Positions 7,556 through 15,380 are shown, counted from the stretch's first letter. The stretch is DNA of 64,000 bases from a bacterium (GCA_037143175.1 JBAWZF010000007.1:1-64000), one strand, 5' to 3'. Notes: generated by a model from the letters alone, not told the origin. Numbers and translations: made by a program.

Positions 7556-7739
7556 TTTCCCGAAGGTTTCTGCTGGTTCGGACTGGCCGGTTCCAAAACT
7601 GAAACTGCGCGAATATGCCCTGTTCAGTGAACGCTGCCTGAAGAGTAATTCCACCATCACGCCGGAAAACTGCCTTGCGAAGCGTGCCACTGAAAAGACT
7701 ATTAAGAGACCGTTCAGCTTCAGACCGCCAGGTTTCTGA
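7548..7739 (+). CDS. Small protein coupled to the nucleotidyltransferase, possibly truncated
   Basis: 63 codons; the ATG overlaps the end of the nucleotidyltransferase gene by eight bases. The first half (MINFPKVSAGSDWPVPKLKL) looks like a normal protein start. The last 20 residues are basic and irregular and end just before the 33-bp repeat copy 3, so a longer partner may have been cut. I do not recognise a family. By position it is the likely partner of the nucleotidyltransferase in a toxin-antitoxin-like pair. Confidence 0.45.
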   Translation: MINFPKVSAGSDWPVPKLKLREYALFSERCLKSNSTITPENCLAKRATEKTIKRPFSFRPPGF

Positions 7740-7775
7740 TTCGCGGAAATCGATTCACGTCGGACTACGACCTCT

Positions 7776-7808
7776 TGCTAAACCTTTGAAGTATTGAACA
7801 TTATTCAA
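7776..7808 (+). repeat. 33-bp dispersed repeat, copy 3 (degenerate)
   Basis: TGCTAAACCTTTGAAGTATT then GAACATTATTCAA. It lies in the 213-bp gap between the small nucleotidyltransferase partner and the outer-membrane protein gene. The TGCTAAACCTTTG core is shared with copies 4 and 5. Confidence 0.6.
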
Positions 7809-7952
7809 TTTGAGGGACGGCCTAGCACTTTAAAGACGACTGTTCTTAGGCAAGGATTGGGGGAGAACGTGGAACCGTGTCTTAAGCGGGGTGGTGTGGT
7901 TTACTGTTTATAGTTTTATCTAAAGAATGATGGAATTGAAAGGGGATCAGAA

Positions 7953-8996
7953 ATGAAACCTAACATCGCTAATCCTTCTTTGCAGTCAATTGCCCGGAGA
8001 CGATCATGGCTGGGAGTTAGTGTCGTTCTGCTGTGGGTGGTTATTTGTCAGGGCGGGGATGCAATTCCTGCGTCGGACAATACGGGCCCGGGCTATTTGA
8101 CGGCACCTTCGTTGTCGCCTTGGCATTTTCTCCGGCCTTCCTCCATGTTCGCGATGCCCGTATTGGAGAATCAAGGGGGGGCGCGGTTTGACGTGGATTT
8201 TCATTGGGCCAATGTGATGAATATTTCCACGAATGATTACTTATTTGATGGAGAATGGATTCGAACCAATCTTCGATTGTCCAGAGGGGTGGGGGAAGGA
8301 GTGGCGGTTGGTGTGGGATTGCCGATTATTGGCAGGACAGGCGGGTTTGCGGATAGCGCGATAGAAAGTTTTCACAGTGCATTTGGCCTAAGCAAAAATA
8401 GCCGGGTTTCAGGTCGCCGTAACCAGTCATTGGTCACGGTCAATAACGAGGGGGATTCTGTTACCGTGGTGGAGGGGGACTCCTGGGGTATAGGAGATAT
8501 GTCGACCTTTTTGGCGGCACGACTCACGGAAGGCACCTGCGTCCTGCCAGCCATCACTGTTCTCGGAGAGGTGTTTTTTCCCACCGGTGATGAGAATGAG
8601 TTGCGTGGGGTTGGGTCGCCTGGTGCGGCATTGAGTTCTGTTGCGTCCAGGCGATTGGGCGAGGGCCCTTTCATCGCTTTTCTTGGCTTAGGCGTGGAGT
8701 ACCATGACTCGGACGATATTGAGGGGATCAAATTTAATGATGAACTGTTTTCTGGATTGGTGGGGTTGGCTTATGAATATTCCAAGTCTATAAGTTTTAA
8801 TCTTCAGTACCTGATCAGTTCACCAGTCGCCGAGGATTATTTTGCTTACTCTGATCCAAGTGAGGACGTCAGTTTTGGATTCAAGTGGCGGAGTAGGAGT
8901 GGTTCTGCGCTGGAACTGGCTATGTCTGAAAATGTGGATAACTTTCAAAACAGTGCCGATATCACTGTTCATCTCGCCTTTGGCTGGCGTTTGTAA
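7953..8996 (+). CDS. DUF3187-like outer-membrane beta-barrel protein
   Basis: 347 residues with a signal peptide (hydrophobic core about residues 20-33, probable cleavage near GGDA). The rest has alternating aromatic and polar residues and glycine-rich turns typical of an outer-membrane barrel and ends in FGWRL, close to the C-terminal aromatic signature. GVGLPIIGRTGGFADSAI and the GVGLEYHDSDD-like stretch resemble DUF3187 proteins of unknown function. It stands alone on the plus strand, bracketed by 33-bp repeat copies 3 and 4. AAAGGGGATCAG upstream serves as ribosome-binding site. The role is unknown; adhesion, transport or structural functions are all possible. Confidence 0.7.
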   Translation: MKPNIANPSLQSIARRRSWLGVSVVLLWVVICQGGDAIPASDNTGPGYLTAPSLSPWHFLRPSSMFAMPVLENQGGARFDVDFHWANVMNISTNDYLFDGEWIRTNLRLSRGVGEGVAVGVGLPIIGRTGGFADSAIESFHSAFGLSKNSRVSGRRNQSLVTVNNEGDSVTVVEGDSWGIGDMSTFLAARLTEGTCVLPAITVLGEVFFPTGDENELRGVGSPGAALSSVASRRLGEGPFIAFLGLGVEYHDSDDIEGIKFNDELFSGLVGLAYEYSKSISFNLQYLISSPVAEDYFAYSDPSEDVSFGFKWRSRSGSALELAMSENVDNFQNSADITVHLAFGWRL

Positions 8997-9044
8997 TGTA
9001 ATGGAATGGCCCATGGCGTAGTATAACGGCTGCCCGCCAAACTA

Positions 9045-9077
9045 TGCTAAACCTTTGTAGCATTGGTTATTGTGAAA
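9045..9077 (+). repeat. 33-bp dispersed repeat, copy 4
   Basis: TGCTAAACCTTTGTAGCATT then GGTTATTGTGAAA. The first 18 bases contain a perfect TGCTA/TAGCA inverted repeat. It lies 49 bp after the outer-membrane protein gene. Confidence 0.75.
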
Positions 9078-9282
9078 GGCAAACGCAGCAAAAGACAGTA
9101 TCCAGAATTCAGGGTTCAGAATGGGGCGTTTTGACAGAATTAACAGAATGATCAAAATGTCAGGATGCGTTGCCGAAGAAGTAGATGCGGCGAATAAGCT
9201 TCTTAATCACCGCAATATTTGCGCTGTTCACATGAAGAGTTCACTATCTAGATCAGGTGAAAAGCTTATGCCTTACATACAT

Positions 9283-9563
9283 GAAGATAGTGAAAGGGCT
9301 GATGGAACGGCAATCCGGTTTTACAGCATGTCGGCCCAGATTGAAGCAGAGCGAAAAAATATTATCAGATTCTGGAGTCCAGTCAGAAGGGAACCCTGGA
9401 GATCACGCTTTGGGTGAAATGGTTTCTTGAATGTCTTGGTCGCGCCTTGGAACGAGCTCACACGACGCTCTTGCGTGACATTCGGGAGCTACTCGATCGT
9501 GGCACCTTGTCACAGAATCCGAGTCGTGGACGAAGTACAAGTTATCGTCTGTGTGATTCTTGA
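9283..9563 (+). pseudogene. Decayed C-terminal part of a Fic-family protein gene
   Basis: Fic-like segments appear in two frames. RFYSMSAQIEAERK (from about 9316) is in one frame. After the A-run at 9354-9359 the match moves to another: YYQILESSQKGTLEIT, then WVKWFLECLGRALERA. The next Fic-like stretch, RDIRELLDRGTL with GRSTSYRL, follows at once, so the segment that normally lies between these motifs is missing. A stop is at 9561-9563. The catalytic HPFxxGNGR motif is absent. This is a frameshifted, internally deleted remnant of a Fic protein with a C-terminal winged-helix region. The unit lies between repeat copies 4 and 5. Confidence 0.7.
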
Positions 9564-9581
9564 TGAAACCCGGTGACCCAA

Positions 9582-9614
9582 TGCTAAACCTTTGCAGCAT
9601 TGGTTATTGTGATG
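9582..9614 (+). repeat. 33-bp dispersed repeat, copy 5, containing the tolC stop codon
   Basis: TGCTAAACCTTTGCAGCATT then GGTTATTGTGATG. Read on the minus strand, its inner part supplies the TAA stop of the TolC-family gene (9604-9606). The end of that gene was therefore set by the repeat or the event that placed it. Confidence 0.75.
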
Positions 9615-11073
9615 ATGGCTTCCAGTAAATGGCGTGTTTCAGGGTGGCTTCGGCGATGAGAAAATCGGCTTCAGCTGAAATACGTTGGGCCGTGGAGAGG
9701 GTTAACTTGGTTTGAGCGTCGAGAACATCCGAGTGGCGGGAAGTGCCGCTCTTCCATTGGTCGGTGGCTACCTGAAGGTTGCGAGTGGAGCTGGCTTCGG
9801 CATGACGGGATGTTTTGAGTTGCGCGAGGGCGTAGTTCCTTGAGAGAAAAGCAGCTTTGGTTTCGGCGAGGATGGCCTCACCCAGGGCTTGAGTTTGATA
9901 TTCGTCACGGGTGGCCCGGGCCTTGGCTTCAGCCGTTCGGGCATGGATCAGTCCGCCATCAAAAAGATTCCAGGTGACGGCGGCACCGATAAAAGCATCA
10001 TCCCTCCATTTATCTTCAGGTGGGAAATCGCGCGGGTTTGGGTTCCCCTGTTCATAGCGGGCAATCAAGGCGAGTTGGGGTCTGGCTTCTGCGCGGGCCG
10101 CTCCAATGAGGGCGCCTTTGGCTTGGGCGCTTAAGCGGAGGCTGGCCAACTCCGGTCGGTTGGATAAAGCGATGACTAGGGCTTCTTCCAAGTTGGGGAA
10201 TGGCGTTACTGTGGGAGCGTCTGGTTTCCGGGGGGATTGCTGCAGGGAAATTTCCTGGCCTGTCAGTTGAGTCAGTTGAATGCGGTTTAGGTCCGCTTGC
10301 TGCTGGGCCGCCTGCAGTTGGAGTTGGATTTGATCAAGGAGGACTTCAGTGGCCAGTAAGTCGTTATCGGTGGCCATTCCGGCATTTTTGAGATTCTTTA
10401 TATCGGTAAGCTGGGTCTCGGTGCGGGTGACAGAGGACTGAAAGGCTGCGATCTGAGCAAGCGCCTTACTCCATTGCCAGTAGGCGGTAAGCGTTTGAAG
10501 TTCAATATCAGCAGCAGCGGCGTCCAAGGATTGTCGGGCGGCGGCCTCATCTAATCTGGTGCTGCGGCGTTGGTGGGTAACCCGGCCTCCGGTATAGAGT
10601 GGCTGAGTCAGGCCGATGGAGGCGGAATACTGATCAGTCATGACGGGTAGGGTTACCCCTGGTCCCAGGGTTCCATTTTCGAGGCCCTCGAAGTGCTGGG
10701 CTTGGGCGCGGGCATCCAGTTGTGGTTTCAGGCCGGCGTCGGCCTGAAGTCTCCGTGCCGAGGCCATGTGTAGGTCTTCATTCCGCCCTTTGAGCGCAGG
10801 GCTATGGGCCAGGGCCAGTTGCACAACGGCGTCTGGTGTCAGGAGTGATGAATCTGCACGGGTATTGGAAAAAGAACAAAAGAAGCAAACGCATAGAGCG
10901 AGTAAGAAGATGGCCATTTTAGAGCACGGGTTGGACGGTCTGCCCACGCGGCTCGGATAAACCTCGCCCTCCAGAAGATGAGGCAGATACGATTGCCTAA
11001 AATCTGATGGAGGGCGAACCTCGTGTGAGCCGTGTGGGCAGAGGGAGGAATGAAGGAAATGATGTATTTTCAT
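9604..11073 (-). CDS. TolC-family outer-membrane efflux protein
   Basis: 489 residues from the ATG at 11071-11073, which overlaps the ATPase stop as ATGA. A second candidate at 10917 begins MAIFLLALCVCFF and gives a clean signal peptide. Two long repeated OEP halves follow, with SIGLTQPLYTGG (about 150) and AAVTWNLFDGG (about 365) at equivalent places in both halves. The segment between the two candidate starts is largely a palindromic repeat (10939-11042), so an insertion probably lengthened the 5' end. The protein should form the outer-membrane channel for the HlyD/ABC exporter encoded upstream in its reading direction. Its stop lies in a 33-bp repeat. Confidence 0.85.
   Translation of the reverse strand: MKIHHFLHSSLCPHGSHEVRPPSDFRQSYLPHLLEGEVYPSRVGRPSNPCSKMAIFLLALCVCFFCSFSNTRADSSLLTPDAVVQLALAHSPALKGRNEDLHMASARRLQADAGLKPQLDARAQAQHFEGLENGTLGPGVTLPVMTDQYSASIGLTQPLYTGGRVTHQRRSTRLDEAAARQSLDAAAADIELQTLTAYWQWSKALAQIAAFQSSVTRTETQLTDIKNLKNAGMATDNDLLATEVLLDQIQLQLQAAQQQADLNRIQLTQLTGQEISLQQSPRKPDAPTVTPFPNLEEALVIALSNRPELASLRLSAQAKGALIGAARAEARPQLALIARYEQGNPNPRDFPPEDKWRDDAFIGAAVTWNLFDGGLIHARTAEAKARATRDEYQTQALGEAILAETKAAFLSRNYALAQLKTSRHAEASSTRNLQVATDQWKSGTSRHSDVLDAQTKLTLSTAQRISAEADFLIAEATLKHAIYWKPSSQ
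10939..11042. repeat. Palindromic repeat element at the 5' end of tolC
   Basis: Arms of about 35 bp: TCTGCCCACGCGGCTCGG onward to CCTCGCCCTCCA (10939-10973), and its imperfect complement at 11008-11042. A small inner inverted repeat (AGGCA/TGCCT) sits in the 34-base centre. It resembles the GGAGGGCGAGG-type intergenic repeats of Planctomycetes and relatives as I remember them. It lies inside the longer tolC reading frame. Confidence 0.75.
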
Positions 11074-12008
11074 ATGCGGGATCCTTCTGGTGTGGTGCTC
11101 ATCAGGGAGACAAAGACATCTTCAAGCGAGGGTTCAATGGTTTGAAACTCAATTCCGGTTTGGCCATTTTGTGTGAGCCAGGCTTGGGCCTCATGGGTTT
11201 CGTCGGAACCGCGGGCGGCGAAAAAGTGGAGCCTGTCGCCGTATCTAACCAAGGCGGTCGGGGGCCAGCGTTGTTTTAATATCTCGTGAACGACATGGAG
11301 GGAACTTCCGCCGATGATTGAGTACATGCGACCGCGAAGATCGTTCTTAACTGCCGCGGGAGTGTCTAGCCGGATAATTTGTCCGGCGTGCATGAGGGCG
11401 ATCTGGTGGCAACGTTCGGCCTCGTCGAGATAAGGAGTGGTCATGAGGATGGTGATGTTTTGGGCGAGGAGCGCTTTGAGGATCATCCAGAACTCCTTGC
11501 GTGAGATCGGATCGACGCCGGTGGAAGGTTCATCCAGAAACAAGATTTCCGGGGTGTGGATCAGGGCACAGGCAAGGGCGAGTTTCTTTTTCATGCCGCC
11601 AGACAGGACTCCGGCAAGTCTTTTATGGAAGGGATCCAGTCGAGTGAAGGCCAACAGTTCATCGCGACGCTTCTCAAAATGATCCACTCCGTGGAGATCG
11701 GCGAAAAATTCAATATTTTCATCTACTGTCAGGTCGCCATACAGAGTGAAGGCCTGGGAGAGATAGCCGATACGCGCTTTGATGGCGCCCACGTTCTGGC
11801 GGAGATTGAGTCCGAGGATTTTCCCCTCGCCCTGTGTGGGCTTCAGAATTCCGCATAACAAACGGATGGTGGTGCTCTTTCCAGCCCCATCCGGACCAAT
11901 CAGCCCAAAAAAGGTTCCGCGCTGGATGGAGAGGTTAACCCCTTTGACTGCCACGACGGCGTCGAAGGATCGCCCCAGGTTTTGTGTTACTATGACGGAA
12001 TCTTGCAT
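11070..12008 (-). CDS. ABC transporter ATP-binding protein
   Basis: About 312 residues from the ATG at 12008; a GTG at 12047 overlaps the hlyD stop and is the alternative. Walker A is GPDGAGKST, the signature is LSGGMKKKLALA, Walker B is ILFLDEPSTGVDP, and TTPYLDEAERC follows. The C-terminal part (about 225-312) is the accessory region seen in DrrA/YbhF-type exporter ATPases. It lies between the periplasmic adaptor and tolC with short overlaps, so the three form one transcription unit. Together with the second ATPase (6152-6907) it may correspond to the two halves of the fused YbhF ATPase, split into separate genes. Confidence 0.88.
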   Translation of the reverse strand: MQDSVIVTQNLGRSFDAVVAVKGVNLSIQRGTFFGLIGPDGAGKSTTIRLLCGILKPTQGEGKILGLNLRQNVGAIKARIGYLSQAFTLYGDLTVDENIEFFADLHGVDHFEKRRDELLAFTRLDPFHKRLAGVLSGGMKKKLALACALIHTPEILFLDEPSTGVDPISRKEFWMILKALLAQNITILMTTPYLDEAERCHQIALMHAGQIIRLDTPAAVKNDLRGRMYSIIGGSSLHVVHEILKQRWPPTALVRYGDRLHFFAARGSDETHEAQAWLTQNGQTGIEFQTIEPSLEDVFVSLMSTTPEGSRI

Positions 12009-12043
12009 TAAATAATTCTGACTCTTGAATTCTTTCCCTTTCC

Positions 12044-13000
12044 TCACAGATACCCATCAGCCGGCATGCCGGGTTTAAAGACATTCCTTGGATTTGGCAG
12101 GGTGATTTTGATGCGATAGACCAGTTTGGTGCGTTCATCGGGTGTTTGCACATTGCGCGGTGTGAACTCGGCTTCAGATGAGATGAACGTGATGAGGCCC
12201 TCGTATCGCATGGGGTCACCATCCACCTTGATGTGGGCTTTTTGACCGAGTTTAACCGTGGGCAGTTTGGTCTCCGGCAGGTAGAGCGAGAGCCAGACTT
12301 CGTCTAATTGTGACAATGTGGCCAGTGGTGTGCCAATCATGACCATTTCGCCCTGTTCGATGTTTTTAGTGGTGATGGTGCCGGTTGCGGTTGATTTAAC
12401 CGTGCAGTCGGCGAGGGCTTTTTCGGCTTGGGAAAGTCGGGCTTGGGCTACTTCAACAGCGGCTTGGGAGGCGCGGATTTCTTCCTGGCGGTTGCCTTTG
12501 ATCAAGCGGGTCAATTGCTGGTCGGCGGCGGCAAGACTTGCGGAAGCGCGCTCCAGTGCCGTGGCCGCATCGTCCCGTTGTTTCTGGGTAACGCTGTTTT
12601 GCGTCAGGAGGGTCACCATACGCTGAGCATCGGTGGCGGCGGCATCGGCGGTGGCCTTGGCTTCCCGTACTTGAGCCCGGGCCCGTTGGATATCTTCGTC
12701 CCGGCTGCCGGCGAGCATCAGATCGCGTTGAGCTTGTCCCTGGGCGAGTGCGGCACGGGCTTCGTCGTAGCGGAACTTATAAGTCAGGGGATCGATGGTG
12801 GCGATGATCTGGCCATTCGTGACGGTGGTTCCTTCATTGATGAGGAGTGAGGTGATACGACCCGCGACTTCGGGTGCCAAACGGATCTGGGTACATTCAA
12901 TGGTGCCTGAGCCATCGGGTTTATCCGTTTTGAAAGTGCAGGAACTGGTAAGGAGGAGGGGAACAGTCAGCAAGCATTTGAACCATGTTTGAGTATTCAT
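12044..13000 (-). CDS. HlyD/YbhG-type periplasmic adaptor lipoprotein of the ABC exporter
   Basis: About 318 residues from the ATG at 13000. The first 20 residues end in LLLTSSC, a lipobox, so the protein is probably lipid-anchored in the inner membrane. APEVAGRITSLLINEG is the first half of the split lipoyl domain, ADCTVKSTATGTITTKNIEQG the second. Between them lies a long alanine/glutamine-rich coiled-coil hairpin (about 75-185). It should link the ABC permease to TolC. It is the first gene of the minus-strand exporter unit and is divergent from the exonuclease gene; the 180-bp gap between them holds an inverted repeat. Confidence 0.87.
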   Translation of the reverse strand: MNTQTWFKCLLTVPLLLTSSCTFKTDKPDGSGTIECTQIRLAPEVAGRITSLLINEGTTVTNGQIIATIDPLTYKFRYDEARAALAQGQAQRDLMLAGSRDEDIQRARAQVREAKATADAAATDAQRMVTLLTQNSVTQKQRDDAATALERASASLAAADQQLTRLIKGNRQEEIRASQAAVEVAQARLSQAEKALADCTVKSTATGTITTKNIEQGEMVMIGTPLATLSQLDEVWLSLYLPETKLPTVKLGQKAHIKVDGDPMRYEGLITFISSEAEFTPRNVQTPDERTKLVYRIKITLPNPRNVFKPGMPADGYL

Positions 13001-13055
13001 GGTGTTCATTATGATCATCAAACGGTAAAGATCAATCCAATCTGGCGATTGGGGG

Positions 13056-13159
13056 AGTTGTTGAGTTGTCATGTTGCCAAGTTGTTAAGTGGAAGACCGA
13101 GAGTCTTGTCAGGCATTGGCATTTACACAACAACTCAGCAACCTGACAACTTAACAACT
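13056..13159. repeat. Long imperfect inverted repeat between hlyD and the exonuclease gene
   Basis: Arms at 13056-13089 (AGTTGTTGAGTTGTCATGTT onward) and 13126-13159 (ending CTTAACAACT) pair over about 34 bases with several mismatches, around a 36-base centre. Each arm is built from GTTGT/AGTTG words. It occupies the shared upstream region of two divergent genes. Confidence 0.7.
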
Positions 13160-13180
13160 GTTTTTTGTTTGGAGAGTAAC

Positions 13181-13831
13181 GTGGTTAGCGTTAAAGTGGA
13201 GGACATGACAGATATTGAAACCATGGCCATCATCGACTTTGAGACCACGGGGCTTTCTCCGGCGATGGGTGCCAGGGCAACGGAAATTGCTGTGGTATTG
13301 ATGCGGGATGGGGTGATTGTGGCGCGCTATCAAAGCCTGATGAACGCCGGGGTTCATATCCCCTCCTTTATCGAGGAGTTAACTGGTATCAGCAATGCCA
13401 TGGTGCGAAGTGCGCCGCCTGTGGCTGAAGTGATGGCTGCGGCTGCAGATTTTATCGGCGATCATCCCATGGTCGCACATAATGCCTCCTTCGACAGCAA
13501 GTTCTGGGATGCGGAATTAGGCCGGATCCAGCGGCAGCGGCGCCAGGAATTTGCCTGTTCGATGCGGGTGGCGCGTCGTCTTTTTCCCGAGTCTTACAAT
13601 CATAAACTGGGCACATTGGTGCACTTTCTCGGGCTTCCCGATACTGGTGTGCATCATCGGGCCATGGCGGATGCTGAAATGACCGCCCATCTGGTGACGC
13701 GAATCCAGGCGGAACTGAGTCAGCGGTTTGGTTTACATCACGTTCCACACAAACATCTGCGTGCGATTCAGTCAGCTTCAGTCGCCAAGTTGGAGGCAAC
13801 CATTAACCGACTTCTGAAGGCGACAACGTAA
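13181..13831 (+). CDS. DnaQ-like DEDDh 3'-5' exonuclease
   Basis: 216 residues from the GTG at 13181, chosen because GGAG at 13171-13174 is six bases upstream; an ATG at 13205 is the alternative but its GGAGG is only two bases away. Exo I is AIIDFETTGLSP (Asp and Glu ligands), Exo II is MVAHNASFDSKFWD, and Exo III is HHRAMADAEMT with the DEDDh histidine. The domain fills most of the chain, as in stand-alone epsilon/PolC-like exonucleases. A C-terminal tail of about 45 residues has no recognised fold. It is a single gene and its exact substrate is uncertain. Confidence 0.87.
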   Translation: MVSVKVEDMTDIETMAIIDFETTGLSPAMGARATEIAVVLMRDGVIVARYQSLMNAGVHIPSFIEELTGISNAMVRSAPPVAEVMAAAADFIGDHPMVAHNASFDSKFWDAELGRIQRQRRQEFACSMRVARRLFPESYNHKLGTLVHFLGLPDTGVHHRAMADAEMTAHLVTRIQAELSQRFGLHHVPHKHLRAIQSASVAKLEATINRLLKATT

Positions 13832-14140
13832 ATTTCCAAGATCTTTGGCGCTGGTGATATTTGTGGCTTTTCCGGCAATTAGAGTCATGACAGCCTCCGA
13901 GTAATCCTCTCCGACTCAATGTTTTTGTGTAACACAAAGTACTCAATCGAGAAGTTTAGGCATGGACGAACTGCGTCTTCAAGAAATCATAATAATATCT
14001 ACTTTTATTTGCATTATGAAAATATGCTCATTCTTCATCTGCAAAATTGACCGGCATCCAGTCGATGACGGAGCCTCCACTGGAGGGGTAATATGGGCTG
14101 ACGGAGAAACGGTGGGATGCGGAATATTCTGGTCGTTACA
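13832..14140. other. Gene-poor stretch
   Basis: No frame in this part gives a recognisable protein; a 69-codon ORF starting at 13962 looks random. The stretch is locally AT-rich around 13980-14040 (runs such as CATAATAATATC). It contains no hairpin with a T-tract. It ends at copy 6 of the 33-bp repeat and is probably the debris of earlier insertions. Confidence 0.5.
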
Positions 14141-14173
14141 TTTCGCAATAGCCAATGTTCATAAGCTTTAGCA
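14141..14173 (-). repeat. 33-bp dispersed repeat, copy 6 (opposite orientation)
   Basis: Minus strand: TGCTAAAGCTTATGAACATT then GGCTATTGCGAAA. With its flank (CTCATGCTAAAGCTTA) it is the copy closest to copy 2. On the plus strand an ATG follows directly at 14173, as at the LacI-like gene, but that frame (MRSTGVNTLLLHLS) stops after 14 codons. Confidence 0.75.
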
Positions 14174-14244
14174 TGAGATCAACTGGCGTGAACACACTGC
14201 TGTTGCACTTGTCATGACTGGCAAACGGTTGTAAAAGGAACGGC

Positions 14245-14544
14245 ATGCCAATGGATATGACAAGTGCCGTTTGTGTCAAACCTCGGATGGTATCTTTTTC
14301 TTTGGCGGCGAATTATGTTAAAGCCTACAGTGAGCGCCGAGTGGATTCGCGGCGGATCCCGGTTGATTTTCTGGACGGTTTCCGTAACCGTGACTGTGCT
14401 GCAACGGACTGCAGGACTTGTGGATATTGTGAGCAGATTGCCGCGCAGGTCGTTTCGATATCCCCCGGGTACCGCGGCGAGATATTGAAAAAGTACGCGG
14501 CGGTGGATGATGCTCTGGTGCGAGGGGGGCTTTGGAATGGCTGA
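14245..14544 (+). CDS. Short cysteine-cluster protein coupled to the methyltransferase, possibly a C-terminal fragment
   Basis: 99 residues. The part from about residue 40 onward (VDFLDGFRNRDC, then ATDCRTCGYCEQIA) looks like a conserved C-terminal iron-sulfur or zinc cluster region, with cysteines about 51, 56, 59 and 62. The first 30 residues are irregular and may be junction sequence. The stop overlaps the methyltransferase start by eight bases, so the two are translated together. I do not recognise the family with confidence; it may be the tail of a larger enzyme whose N-terminal part was lost near the 33-bp repeat. Confidence 0.45.
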   Translation: MPMDMTSAVCVKPRMVSFSLAANYVKAYSERRVDSRRIPVDFLDGFRNRDCAATDCRTCGYCEQIAAQVVSISPGYRGEILKKYAAVDDALVRGGLWNG

Positions 14545-15259
14545 TATACGCGCTGGGGAATTGGAATTCCTGGACCAGCCGGATTGTGACCCGGCATTTG
14601 CCTCCGCCAGTTACCGTTTCATGGAGACGATCAATGGTTGTTTTGGCGGCACACTGGTCGTTCAGCGTTTTCTGGCCGCAGAAACAGTCGGACGGCACGT
14701 CGGCAGCACCCTGCGTATTTTGGATATCGGCTCGGGCAGTTGCGACATTCCGCTGGCCGTGAGCCGCTGGGCGGGTGCGCGCGGTATTCCGGTGCAGTTC
14801 ACCTGTCTGGAAACCGCCGGTCATGTGGTTGACCTGGCGCGTGGGAAACTTGCCATGGCGGGAGATCCGGCGGTGCAACTGCTGCAGGAGGATGTTTTCA
14901 CCCATACGCCAAGTGTGCCCTATGATTATGCAGTTGGGTCCATGTGCTTTCATCATTTCAGTGATGTCCAGATTCTTGCCCTGCTCAGGCGGCTCCGCGG
15001 GTTTGTTCGCCATAGTGTATTGATCAACGACCTCCGGCGCGCGCCACTGGCGTCACTGGGGGCGAGACTGTTGCTGACTGCAGCCGCGGCGCCGGCAGGG
15101 GTGTGGCACGATGCTTTGCTCTCCATCCGGCGCGGTTTTAAAGTCAATGAACTGGACGCCTTGTTACAGCAACTCGACCGCGTCACGGTCTCCGTGGAGC
15201 TGGCGCGCTGGTTTCGGATTACCGCCATCATCCGGTTCAAGTCTGAAGCGCGCGCATGA
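14537..15259 (+). CDS. Class I SAM-dependent methyltransferase
   Basis: 240 residues from the ATG at 14537, preceded by GAGGGGGG. Motif I is ILDIGSGSCDIPLAV (about 60-75), an acidic motif II lies in FTCLETAGHVV, and the motif equivalent to post-II is LLQEDVFTH. SMCFHHFSDVQ is the typical motif after strand 4 of small-molecule methyltransferases, and VLINDLRRAPLA is the next strand. The fold suits methylation of a quinone, lipid or polyketide-like molecule rather than DNA or protein; the substrate is unknown. It overlaps the cysteine-cluster gene upstream. Confidence 0.8.
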   Translation: MADIRAGELEFLDQPDCDPAFASASYRFMETINGCFGGTLVVQRFLAAETVGRHVGSTLRILDIGSGSCDIPLAVSRWAGARGIPVQFTCLETAGHVVDLARGKLAMAGDPAVQLLQEDVFTHTPSVPYDYAVGSMCFHHFSDVQILALLRRLRGFVRHSVLINDLRRAPLASLGARLLLTAAAAPAGVWHDALLSIRRGFKVNELDALLQQLDRVTVSVELARWFRITAIIRFKSEARA

Positions 15260-15380
15260 AGAAACTACGAAGTGGCCGTGGAGTTGACAGATAGCGCTTG
15301 CAGGGCGATTTTCTCGGGAATACCATCCCGACATAGGAAATATGGAGTTCCTGATATTGAAAAGGCGTGCAAAAAGAGAA

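Noticed and set aside
3507-9614. 33-bp repeats as a CRISPR array
   Set aside because: Spacings are 537 to over 2800 bp and filled with genes.
13850-13960. Short minus-strand frame ending ESERITRRLS, similar to antitoxin C-termini
   Set aside because: No start codon and no companion toxin frame could be found.
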